Below, in pieces: positions 8,515-16,507 of a stretch of 64,000 bases of DNA. The stretch comes from Chloroflexota bacterium (GTDB lineage Bacteria > Chloroflexota > Anaerolineae > Anaerolineales > Villigracilaceae). The stretch covers positions 62,001 through 126,000 of the forward strand of contig JAJYOU010000001.1 of the NCBI GenBank assembly GCA_021795965.1. The letters are read 5' to 3'. A program made the translations under genes and the position numbers. Every line of letters begins with the position of its first letter. Position 1 is the stretch's first letter. The notes under the pieces were generated by a model. It did no database searches and was not told the DNA's origin. It worked only from the letters and a program-made list of their open reading frames with translations.

Positions 8515-9183
8515 TTAAGCCACATCATCCGATGGATGGCTGTTTCCCATGACCTGCATGACACCAGGGAAGAAGAGATGCTGGAAATTTCGCGCCATTT
8601 CCTCCGGGCTGATCGGCTCGGACTGATTCAACCACCAGGCAAGGCTTCCCATCAACGCCCCACTAAAGTAAGCTGCAAGCATTTCCAGCGGGACTTCCTG
8701 CGATTTGCTTTGTGACATAGATTGTTTGCGAGTGCGAATAATTTCATTGATAGAATGGACAATGATTTCCTGGATTTGCTCAACGATGCGCTGTGAACTT
8801 TGACCGCGCAGCAGGATCCGGTAAAGGTCCGCATTTTGGGATGCGTGTTCGAACACCACCAAGAGCGGCATGAGGGGAGCCTGGGATTCAGTTAATTCAC
8901 TTTGAGAGTGGTTTGATTTCCAGATCAGGACCGGGATTTCGGAAAGCTCCTGCACACGGCTGCTGGCGATCTCGCGGAATTCCTCAAGAAGCAGGTCTTC
9001 CTTATCTTTGTAATGCAGGTAAAACGTTGCCCGTCCCAGATTGGCACGCTCAGTAATTTCTTCCACGGAGAGAGCATCAAAACCCTTTTCCTTGACCAAT
9101 TCCAACAAGGCACTGCGCAGCGCCTTGCGTGTGCGCTGGATGCGCCGGTCTATCTTGGGTTGGTCCATGAATTTTGCGTCCAT
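8515..9183 (-). CDS. TetR/AcrR-family transcriptional regulator
   Basis: A 222 aa protein with an N-terminal TetR helix-turn-helix (about residues 15-65: RKALRSALLELVKEKGFDAL, VEEITERANLGRATFYLHY) and an all-helical ligand/dimer domain after it. M6 is an alternative start. It is divergently transcribed from a four-gene ABC efflux operon, the classical arrangement for a local repressor. A 19 bp palindrome between them (9242-9260) is the likely binding site. The inducing ligand is unknown, but probably a substrate of the transporter. Confidence 0.92.
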   Translation of the reverse strand: MDAKFMDQPKIDRRIQRTRKALRSALLELVKEKGFDALSVEEITERANLGRATFYLHYKDKEDLLLEEFREIASSRVQELSEIPVLIWKSNHSQSELTESQAPLMPLLVVFEHASQNADLYRILLRGQSSQRIVEQIQEIIVHSINEIIRTRKQSMSQSKSQEVPLEMLAAYFSGALMGSLAWWLNQSEPISPEEMARNFQHLFFPGVMQVMGNSHPSDDVA

Positions 9184-9241
9184 GTTTTCTATTTTCTTGA
9201 TCTCCCTTACATTGGGCTTGACAAGTGCCTTTCCCAGATTA

Positions 9242-9260
9242 TAATAGGCACAGTCTATTA
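9242..9260. promoter_or_regulatory. Candidate TetR operator
   Basis: TAATAGGCACAGTCTATTA is a 19 bp palindrome with 8 bp arms and one mismatch around an ACA centre. It lies between the divergent TetR gene and the ABC operon, directly upstream of the TATAAT at 9288. Size, symmetry and location fit a TetR-dimer site that represses both promoters. Confidence 0.65.
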
Positions 9261-9264
9261 GTGG

Positions 9265-9293
9265 TTTTTGTACAATACTAACCTGTGTATAAT
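9265..9293 (+). promoter_or_regulatory. Promoter of the ABC efflux operon
   Basis: A perfect TATAAT at 9288-9293 with a poor T-rich -35 (TTTTTG) 17 bp upstream. It is 64 bp before the TTG start and adjacent to the palindrome that could repress it. Confidence 0.5.
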
Positions 9294-9356
9294 TTCCCCT
9301 AGTTTTACTACATTATTCGTAAAAATGGAACCCATCAACTTTAAAGGAATGTTTTT

Positions 9357-10133
9357 TTGAGTGTCACAAATGTTCATTCAACCCGAGAAAACCCTGGCAG
9401 CCCGCTGGTTGAACTGCGCGATGTTGTCAAGGTATACGAAAGCGAAGCCGGGGAATTTACCGCCCTGGACGGAATCAACACACAAATTTATCCCGGGGAA
9501 TTCCTGGGAGTCATTGGCAAGTCGGGAGCGGGAAAATCGACCTTTCTAAATATGATCACCGGGGTGGATACCCTCACCCAGGGTGACGTGTTGGTTCGGA
9601 CGGAGGGTCAGGAAATTTCCATCCACCGGTTGAGCGAAGATGCGCTGGCTTTATGGCGCGGGCGCAACCTGGGCGTAGTTTTCCAATCCTTTCAATTACT
9701 GCCGATGCTGACTTTACTGGATAATGTGATCCTGCCAATGGATTTGTGCGGCGCCTACAGCCCGCGCGAAAGCCGGAAACGAGCCATGGAACTGCTCGAC
9801 CTGGTGGAAATTGCTGAACACGCCAACAAACTGCCGGCGTACATCTCTGGCGGACAGCAGCAGCGCGTGGCGATTGCCCGCGCATTGGCGAATGACCCAC
9901 CCATTCTGGTGGCTGATGAGCCAACCGGATCGCTGGATTCTGTCACGGCGGATCATATTTTTAGTGTTTTTGAACACCTTTTGGAACGCGGCAAGACCAT
10001 CATCATGGTCACACATGACATGGCTCTTCAGCCACGCTTCAGCCGCCATTTGCTGATCGCTGATGGAAAAATCATTTCGGATGAGAACCCGGCGGGGTCG
10101 GGTCTCCCGCTAAGTGCAATCCAGGCGAGATAA
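9357..10133 (+). CDS. ABC transporter ATP-binding protein, LolD/MacB type
   Basis: A 258 aa ATPase with all NBD motifs: Walker [11 protein letters not shown]-loop [12 protein letters not shown], signature [14 protein letters not shown], Walker B ILVADEPT, and a switch His in VTHD. The close LolD/MacB-like sequence and the FtsX-type permease two genes on indicate a mechanotransmission-type system, not an importer. The start is TTG at 9357, supported by AAAGGAAT seven bases upstream. It ends 1 bp before the next ATPase and is first in an operon of two ATPases, a large permease and a membrane-fusion lipoprotein, probably repressed by the divergent TetR protein. Confidence 0.92.
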   Translation: MSVTNVHSTRENPGSPLVELRDVVKVYESEAGEFTALDGINTQIYPGEFLGVIGKSGAGKSTFLNMITGVDTLTQGDVLVRTEGQEISIHRLSEDALALWRGRNLGVVFQSFQLLPMLTLLDNVILPMDLCGAYSPRESRKRAMELLDLVEIAEHANKLPAYISGGQQQRVAIARALANDPPILVADEPTGSLDSVTADHIFSVFEHLLERGKTIIMVTHDMALQPRFSRHLLIADGKIISDENPAGSGLPLSAIQAR

Positions 10134-10134
10134 T

Positions 10135-11352
10135 ATGGAATTCACTATACGCAACTTTCCTTCCAACCCAACGAAAACTCTGGCAACTTCCGGTTTGACG
10201 ACCGAAACCCAGGGTTCGCCCATGATTGACCTCCGCAAAATTGTCAAAATTTTTAAAAATGCAGCGGGCGAGTTCACCGTGCTCAAGGGTATCGACTTAA
10301 CCATCCAGCGCGGACAATTCGTCTCCATTGTGGGCAAATCAGGAAGCGGAAAATCGACTCTCCTGAATATGATCACGGGTATTGACCACCCCACGCACGG
10401 ACAGGTTTGTGTCAATGGCACCGATCTCTATACCGGTAAAAACGAAAGCGATCGTTCGTTGTGGCGGGGTCGCAACCTAGGAATTGTCTTCCAGTTTTTC
10501 CAAATGTTGCCAATGCTAAGCCTGCTGGAAAACGTGATGCTGCCAATGGATTATGCCAACATGTACGATTTTGACGAACGCCCGAAACGAGCGTTGGAGC
10601 TTCTGACCCTGGTGGGACTGGAAAAACAGGCTCGTAAACTACCATTGGCTGTATCCACTGGACAGCAGCAGCTAGCGGCGATTGCCCGGGCACTGGCTAC
10701 CAACCCACCACTGCTGGTGGCGGATGAACCCACCGGTAACCTGGATTCCCGGTCTGCTGACCACATCATTGAGTTATTTGACCAGCTGGTCAGGGAAGGC
10801 AAGACAGTGGTGATGGTCACCCACGATTCCTCCCTCACCGCCCGAACGACGCGAAATATCATCATCTCTGACGGTGAATTAATCGATGAAACGGTTGCAA
10901 AGACCTTGCCGCTGCTCAAACATCGACAAATGCTTGTGGTGACGAAGAAGGCGGAGCGGATGACTTTTCAACCCGGGCAGGCAATCCTGAATCGCAATAT
11001 CCATGTCGATTCCTTTTTCATGATCGCGCAGGGTGTTGTAGAAATTGTTCTACAGGGAAACAAAAGCGAAGATTTGATCGTATCGCGCCTGGTACCCGGG
11101 CAGTATTTTGGTGAAGTGGAACTATTGCGCGGGGATAAATCGATTGCCAGCGTTCGAGCGGCAGCGGATAACCCGGTCGAACTACTTGCGCTCAAACGGG
11201 ATGATTTTTACGTCTTGTTGAAGGAATCCCCTTTAACAGAAGAAACGCTCGAAAAGGTTGCACAACAGCGCCTGGAAGAAAATAGATCCTTGGATCGACG
11301 CGGGCATTCCACTGGCGTTCAGAAAGATTATGATGAGACCTCGCTGGCGTAA
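10135..11352 (+). CDS. ABC ATP-binding protein fused to a cyclic-nucleotide-binding-like domain
   Basis: Residues about 25-255 are a second LolD/MacB-type NBD (Walker A GKSGSGKST, Walker [13 protein letters not shown], His in VTHD). Its signature reads STGQQQLAAIARAL instead of LSGGQ, so this site is probably degenerate. Residues about 268-390 match the cNMP/Crp beta-roll: FQPGQAIL, FFMIAQGVVEIV, and the cassette GQYFGEVELLRG. The Arg that normally binds the cyclic phosphate appears replaced by Ser (DKSIASVRA), so a cyclic nucleotide may not be the ligand. The GTG at 10114 is possible; ATG 10135 follows the previous stop by one base. The two ATPases probably pair as a heterodimer for the single large permease. 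Confidence 0.85.
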   Translation: MEFTIRNFPSNPTKTLATSGLTTETQGSPMIDLRKIVKIFKNAAGEFTVLKGIDLTIQRGQFVSIVGKSGSGKSTLLNMITGIDHPTHGQVCVNGTDLYTGKNESDRSLWRGRNLGIVFQFFQMLPMLSLLENVMLPMDYANMYDFDERPKRALELLTLVGLEKQARKLPLAVSTGQQQLAAIARALATNPPLLVADEPTGNLDSRSADHIIELFDQLVREGKTVVMVTHDSSLTARTTRNIIISDGELIDETVAKTLPLLKHRQMLVVTKKAERMTFQPGQAILNRNIHVDSFFMIAQGVVEIVLQGNKSEDLIVSRLVPGQYFGEVELLRGDKSIASVRAAADNPVELLALKRDDFYVLLKESPLTEETLEKVAQQRLEENRSLDRRGHSTGVQKDYDETSLA

Positions 11353-13768
11353 AGTAATTTCGGATTTATCTGATAACTGGCTTCGCACTGCGCTGGTGGT
11401 TTTTTCGATCGCGGTGGGGGTGATTTCAATCGGCGTGATCACAGGCGCATATTTCATTATTTCAAATGATATGAGCGCCAGTTATGCGGCTAATAACCCG
11501 ATGAATGTGGAACTGCGGATGGAAACCCCGTTCAACAATGACCTGCTGAGCATGGTGAAAAATATTCAAGGGGTTGCCGATGCAGAAGGCAGGCGTATTT
11601 TTGCCATCCGGGCACGCATCCCTGGAAGTACACAGTGGAACTCGCTGGACATGGTGGCGATCGACAATTTCAAAAAGGTCAATATCAACCTGCTGAAGCC
11701 GATTTCAGGGGCAACCATTCCTGGTAAGAAGCAAGTGCTGCTTGAAAAGAAAGCTCTCGCGACCTTCAACGTGCAGGCTGGGTCCGTGCTGGAGTTTGAG
11801 CTGCCAGACGGAACGATCATGAGCATGCCTGTTGTTGGCGTCGTGCAAGACCAGACTACCGGAGCCGGGGATTTTCTGGCAGCGCCATTTGCCTATATTA
11901 ATACGGATACATTGACTTATTTGGGGCAAAACAGTGGATTCAACCGGATGTTCGTAACAGTCAGCGATGGTAAAAATGATCAAGAACATCTGCGCCAAAT
12001 GGCAGCGAACATCAAGGACAAGCTGCAGAAATCGAATATCAACGTTACACGTTCGAGGGTGACCAAGTCCAATGAGCACCCGATGGCATCCACTGTGCAA
12101 GCCATTTTGGGCATCCTGCTGGCACTTGGTGTGCTGATCCTCTTCCTTTCCAGTTCATTGATCGCAAACACTCTGAGTGCCCTGCTGAACCAGCATTTGC
12201 GCTACATCGGGGTGATGAAGTTGATCGGTGGACGGCGCAACCAGATTTTTGAGATGTATATCGCGTTGATCATGGCTTTCGGCTTGATCGCACTGTTGAT
12301 CGCTGTCCCGCTCGGCGGTCAAGGTGCATACGCTCTTTCATCCTTTATTGCGAATAAATTAAATTTCAGTCTGCTGGGATATCGCATTGTTCCGCTGGCT
12401 TTTGTGGTCCAGATCATTATTGGCCTGGCGGTTCCGCTTTTAGCTGGTCTCCTGCCAGTTTTGAACGGCTCACGCATCACGGTGCTGCGCGCCATCAGCG
12501 GTGAAACCAGCCGTGAAGTGGAGGGGAAACACGCTGTAAGCGCCAGAAAAGAGACAAGCTGGGAACACTTCCAATTAAAGGCAGTGCATGCCCTAGCCCG
12601 GCGCGGGATTCACATACCCCGACCACTCCTGATTTCACTGCGAAATACTTTCCGACGCCGCGGACGTTTGATCCTGACCCTCTTCACGCTGACAATGGGT
12701 GGAGCAATTTTCATCGGGGTCTTTAACGTACGTGTGACCCTGTTTGATTATATCGATGCAATTGGAAAATATTTCAAGGCGGACGTGACCGTCAGTTTTG
12801 ACCGTCCGTACCGCCTGGAAAAAGTTGAAATGGCTGGTATGCAGTACCCGGGAGTGACCCAAGTTGAAGGCTGGGCTTTTGCAAACGCAGAAGTTCTTTT
12901 TCCAGATAAGACAGTTGCCGACAACCTCCTGATATTGGCTCCCCCGATTAACAGCAAACTGGTCGAACCGATGCTGATTGCAGGTCGCTGGCTGCAACCA
13001 GGTGACGAAAAGGCAATCACGGTCAGTGAAAGTATTAAAAACGAGTTTCCCAACCTGGAACCAGGTCAGAGCCTGCACATGAAAGTGAACGGCAAGGAAG
13101 ACGACTGGAAAGTGGTGGGAATCTTCTCTTTCGTCAGCCAGCAGGGCACGATTGCTTACGGCAGTTACGATTATATTTCGCGGTATGTCAATCTCGTGGA
13201 CCGCTCGGTTTCATTTCGCTTTGTAGGGCACAACCTGGATGAGGCAGCCCAAAAGCAAATGGCTGAGGGTCTTGACAAATATTACCGGGCAAAGGGATAT
13301 CATGTCACCGAGGCGCTGACAGGTAAATCCACACTTTCGACTGCATCGGAAAGCTTGAACATCCTCGTGACCTTTCTCCTGGTGATGGCTTTGCTGACAG
13401 CCTCGGTCGGGTCGATGGGTTTGGCGGGGACCATGGGAATGAACGTGCTGGAGCGAACGCGAGAAATCGGGATCATGCGTTCAATCGGAGCCGTGGACAG
13501 CGAGATCATGAGAACTGTGATGGTGGAAGGTATGATCATCGGGGGTATTTCATGGCTGCTCGGCGCCCTGTTGTCGTTTCCATTTACCTACATGCTTTCA
13601 ACCATTGTCAGTATGGCAGTATTTAATTCCCCGATTGCCGTACATTTCACCTGGATTGGATTTGTGATCTGGTTGGTGGTTGTGCTGGTGCTTTCCGCAC
13701 TGGCAAGCGTCCTGCCAGCTCGCAATGCTGCGAGCCTGACCATCCGGGAGGTATTAGCATATGAATAA
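11330..13768 (+). CDS. FtsX/MacB-type ABC permease, double domain
   Basis: About 812 aa with two FtsX-like permease halves: a first helix near residues 15-40 (TALVVFSIAVGVISIGVITG), an extracytoplasmic MacB-type periplasmic-core region, three helices near 260-385, then a repeat of the plan with helices near 445, 675, 735 and 780. ERTREIGIMRSIGAV is the conserved FtsX cytoplasmic loop. This fits a transporter that extrudes lipids, lipoproteins, peptides or drugs with an adaptor. The ORF opens at TTG 11258 inside the previous gene; the ATG pair at 11330/11333 matches where such proteins normally begin (MMRPRWRKV), giving a 23 bp overlap. It is followed by its adaptor lipoprotein. Confidence 0.88.
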   Translation: MMRPRWRKVISDLSDNWLRTALVVFSIAVGVISIGVITGAYFIISNDMSASYAANNPMNVELRMETPFNNDLLSMVKNIQGVADAEGRRIFAIRARIPGSTQWNSLDMVAIDNFKKVNINLLKPISGATIPGKKQVLLEKKALATFNVQAGSVLEFELPDGTIMSMPVVGVVQDQTTGAGDFLAAPFAYINTDTLTYLGQNSGFNRMFVTVSDGKNDQEHLRQMAANIKDKLQKSNINVTRSRVTKSNEHPMASTVQAILGILLALGVLILFLSSSLIANTLSALLNQHLRYIGVMKLIGGRRNQIFEMYIALIMAFGLIALLIAVPLGGQGAYALSSFIANKLNFSLLGYRIVPLAFVVQIIIGLAVPLLAGLLPVLNGSRITVLRAISGETSREVEGKHAVSARKETSWEHFQLKAVHALARRGIHIPRPLLISLRNTFRRRGRLILTLFTLTMGGAIFIGVFNVRVTLFDYIDAIGKYFKADVTVSFDRPYRLEKVEMAGMQYPGVTQVEGWAFANAEVLFPDKTVADNLLILAPPINSKLVEPMLIAGRWLQPGDEKAITVSESIKNEFPNLEPGQSLHMKVNGKEDDWKVVGIFSFVSQQGTIAYGSYDYISRYVNLVDRSVSFRFVGHNLDEAAQKQMAEGLDKYYRAKGYHVTEALTGKSTLSTASESLNILVTFLLVMALLTASVGSMGLAGTMGMNVLERTREIGIMRSIGAVDSEIMRTVMVEGMIIGGISWLLGALLSFPFTYMLSTIVSMAVFNSPIAVHFTWIGFVIWLVVVLVLSALASVLPARNAASLTIREVLAYE

Positions 13769-13850
13769 TTTATTTTTGGAGACAGACCGCAAAACCATAG
13801 CGCCGTGTTCAAACTCGCGGCTTTCCATGCAAACTTTAAGGAGTAACACC

Positions 13851-15182
13851 ATGAAAAAGAACCCTCTTCTCTACCTCTCGAGCATTCTGCTTGCACTTGC
13901 CATTTCCGCCAGCGCATGCTCCGCTTTAACGGCTGTGCCAACCGCGAGCCCGAATGCCACCGCCACAGAGAGTGCCCCTGGCGACGTCAGCGCTGAAGGA
14001 AAGCTACTGCCTTCCCCAGCCATAAAATTAGCCTTTGCCCAAGGCGGCGTTATTTCCGAGGTGCTGGTTAAACCGGGTGACAGCGTCGCCGCCGGGACGG
14101 TTCTCGCGCGCCTGATGGGCGTTAAAACGGTCCAAGCCGACCTGGCGGCAGCCCAGGCACAGTATAACCAGGTCTATAACTCGGTCATGGCACAGGACGC
14201 CGCCAACCGCAGCAAAGATTTATACAAGACCCAACCAGGAGATTTCACCCTGCCACCCTGGTATTTCAACCAGCAGGAACAACTCACCGCGGCTCAGGCG
14301 GCGGTGGACCAAGCCCAGGCTGAGCTGACAAAAAACCGGGAGAGATTAACCAACAAGATGCAGACCAGTGGGGCTGAATTTATCAAAGCTGAAACTGATC
14401 TCGCCACGGCACAGGCAATTTATGATGTTGCCAAAAACCTGAAGGATCGAATAAAGACTGGCAAAGAAATTGATGACCTGACCCGCAAACAGCTCTCATT
14501 GCTACAGCGCGACTTGTATTTACAATCGAAGGGCGTGGACCCAAAGTGGAATGTAAACATCACAAATATGAACAAAGATTTACGCGACGAGGCTCAACAA
14601 GTCTTTGACGATGCCGAGTCAGCCCTGAAGGATGCACAGACCGCTTTTGATGATGCCTCATCGACAGATGGCGCCAAGGAAATACAGAAAACCCGGGCAC
14701 AGGTGAGTATTGCCCAGGAACTGTATTACACGGCGCTGGACAAATACCGCTCGCTGCAGACTGGTCCGGAATCACAGGCGCTGGCGACAGCCAAGACCGC
14801 GCTGGATAAGGCTTCGGCTGCACTTGAAATGTTTGAATTGCGCACACCAATCGCTGGAACCATCCTGAATTTTGATCCGTCTGTGGGTGAAGTCGCCGCA
14901 CCCGGGGTGCCGGTGGCATTCCTGGCAGATACTTCGCATTGGACGGTTGAAACCAAGGACCTGGCAGAAATCGACATCGCCCGGGTGGCGATTGGCCAGA
15001 AAGTCTCCATCAAACTGGATGCCCTGCCAGACGAAGAGTTTCCCGGCAGCGTGACCAAAATCGACCCGGTGGGTCAGGAATACCTGGGCGATATGACCTA
15101 CAAAGTCACGATCACCCTCGAAAAGGCAGATCCGCGCTTCCTGTGGAACATGACCGCCACGGTGGATATTCAGGCAAAATAA
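13851..15182 (+). CDS. HlyD/MacA-like membrane-fusion adaptor lipoprotein
   Basis: About 443 aa. ATG 13851 is chosen over 13761 because of a perfect AAGGAG seven bases upstream and a signal peptide directly after it (KKNPLLYLSSILLALAISA, lipobox ending SAC). Then come one half of a lipoyl domain (GGVISEVLVKPGDSVAAGTV), a long alpha-helical hairpin (about residues 90-320, rich in Ala/Gln heptads), the second lipoyl half (LRTPIAGTILNFDPSVGE) and a beta-barrel. It would be lipid-anchored outside the membrane and work with the FtsX permease and the two ATPases. Membrane-anchored adaptors of MacA type also occur in bacteria without a classical outer membrane. Confidence 0.88.
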   Translation: MKKNPLLYLSSILLALAISASACSALTAVPTASPNATATESAPGDVSAEGKLLPSPAIKLAFAQGGVISEVLVKPGDSVAAGTVLARLMGVKTVQADLAAAQAQYNQVYNSVMAQDAANRSKDLYKTQPGDFTLPPWYFNQQEQLTAAQAAVDQAQAELTKNRERLTNKMQTSGAEFIKAETDLATAQAIYDVAKNLKDRIKTGKEIDDLTRKQLSLLQRDLYLQSKGVDPKWNVNITNMNKDLRDEAQQVFDDAESALKDAQTAFDDASSTDGAKEIQKTRAQVSIAQELYYTALDKYRSLQTGPESQALATAKTALDKASAALEMFELRTPIAGTILNFDPSVGEVAAPGVPVAFLADTSHWTVETKDLAEIDIARVAIGQKVSIKLDALPDEEFPGSVTKIDPVGQEYLGDMTYKVTITLEKADPRFLWNMTATVDIQAK

Positions 15183-15256
15183 TTAAAATAAAAAATGCTG
15201 CGTGATCTTCGAAAAGATTTGCAGCTCACTTAAGAGAGAAATTGCTCCATCCGGTT

Positions 15257-15281
15257 ATGACGCGGCTTTGCACCGCGTCAT
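15257..15281 (+). terminator. Strong hairpin after the ABC operon
   Basis: ATGACGCGG and CCGCGTCAT form a perfect 9 bp stem with a 7-base loop. It is not followed by a proper T-run (TATCGTT), so it may be a weak or Rho-assisted terminator or a 3'-end stabiliser. Confidence 0.5.
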
Positions 15282-15404
15282 TATCGTTAAGCTGGTACAA
15301 GAATTTCGACCCTCAAAAACACTTTTAAGAAACCAGGGTTAGAAAAAATTAGGGAAGTTGAATAATCGCAAGTTTTGAGTGAAATATATTGCTCCTTCGA
15401 TTGC

Positions 15405-15433
15405 TTGATTTGCCTAAAAATACAATCTATAAT
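15405..15433 (+). promoter_or_regulatory. Sigma-70 type promoter for the stress protein/glucan synthase operon
   Basis: TTGATT (15405-15410), 17 bp spacer, perfect TATAAT (15428-15433). It lies about 100 bp before the USP start. Apart from this and the hairpin at 15257, I see nothing else in the 353 bp spacer. Confidence 0.7.
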
Positions 15434-15535
15434 AATATTTAGAGAAAGTTTCAAAATTATTTAATGTTTGGGAGGATCCTCACTCAAGCATATTCATTAA
15501 TGGTGATTTAACCGTCTCCTGAAAATTGAGGTATT

Positions 15536-16504
15536 TTGATCAGCCATATTTTAGTTCCACTGGACGGGTCTTCGCTGGCGGAATGTGTGTTGCCGCATGT
15601 TTTCGCAATTGCGTTACCAAATAATACGAAAATAACTTTGCTTCATGTTTTGGAACGTCCTCGTGCAAAAGGTGATCAGGAAGAATCGATTGATCCTCTT
15701 GAGTGGCATCTGAAGAAACGTGAAGCGGTGATCTACCTTGAAAAAATTGCCCAACGATTTGAGGAAGCAAATTACAAAGTAACCAATGTAATTCTTGAGG
15801 GATTGCCGGCTGATACCGTCATTGACTATGCGAAAAACAACGATGTGACTTTAATCATTCTAAGTACCCACGGACGAGGCGGTTTAAGTGGATGGAATAT
15901 CAGTAGTGTGGTTCAAAAAATCATCCAGCGGTCATGCAAATCCATCTTCCTGGTGCGAGCTTATAAAGATGTCAGCACAGAACCGGCACCGATCCACTAC
16001 AAACGCATTTTTGTAGGATTGGATTGCTCTGTACGCGCAGAATACATATTACCGACTGCCATCAATCTTGCCCAAACCCACAAGGGCAAACTTATTCTAG
16101 GTTTGGTCCTGCCAAAACCTGATATTCTCAACCGTTTTCCACCTTCAGAGGAAGACCAGCAGCTGGTCGCAAAAATTGTTGAACGCAATCATCGGGTTGC
16201 GTCACAATATTTTGAAGGGTTACAAAAACAACTGACCATTCAGGGGGTTGAATCACAGATTCAACTCGTGGTGAGTGACAATGTCACAACGGCACTTCAT
16301 GATATGGTGGACCAGGTGGAAGCCGATCTCGTGATGATGGTGGCTCATGGCCACACTGGTGAGGGTCGTTGGCCTTATGGAGGCGTCTCGACGAGTTTTA
16401 TCCACAACGGGACAACTTCTCTGATGATCATGCAGGATATGCTCGCAGATGAGATAAAGCAAACACTCGCTGAAAACGTTGCGAGTGAGTCCAAGGGGCA
16501 TTAA
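15536..16504 (+). CDS. Tandem universal stress protein (two Usp domains)
   Basis: A 322 aa protein with two Usp domains, about residues 1-145 (ISHILVPLDGSSLAECVLPH, STHGRGGLSG) and 155-305 (YKRIFVGLDCSVRAEYILP, AHGHTGEGRWPYGG). The glycine-rich nucleotide loop is recognisable but imperfect in both halves. Usp proteins act in the cytoplasm as ATP/AMP sensors in stress survival. The start is TTG at 15536 with GAGGT close before it. It is followed after 3 bp by the glucan synthase gene, so it could monitor energy or stress for that enzyme; this is inference from position. Confidence 0.85.
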   Translation: MISHILVPLDGSSLAECVLPHVFAIALPNNTKITLLHVLERPRAKGDQEESIDPLEWHLKKREAVIYLEKIAQRFEEANYKVTNVILEGLPADTVIDYAKNNDVTLIILSTHGRGGLSGWNISSVVQKIIQRSCKSIFLVRAYKDVSTEPAPIHYKRIFVGLDCSVRAEYILPTAINLAQTHKGKLILGLVLPKPDILNRFPPSEEDQQLVAKIVERNHRVASQYFEGLQKQLTIQGVESQIQLVVSDNVTTALHDMVDQVEADLVMMVAHGHTGEGRWPYGGVSTSFIHNGTTSLMIMQDMLADEIKQTLAENVASESKGH

Positions 16505-16507
16505 ATC

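Noticed and set aside
9574-9924. Long minus-strand ORFs inside the ABC ATPase genes (and similar shadows elsewhere)
   Set aside because: They mirror conserved coding frames on the other strand and show no motif or ribosome site.
13761-13850. 30-codon N-terminal extension of the HlyD-like adaptor
   Set aside because: It would precede the signal peptide; AAGGAG and the lipoprotein signal support ATG 13851.
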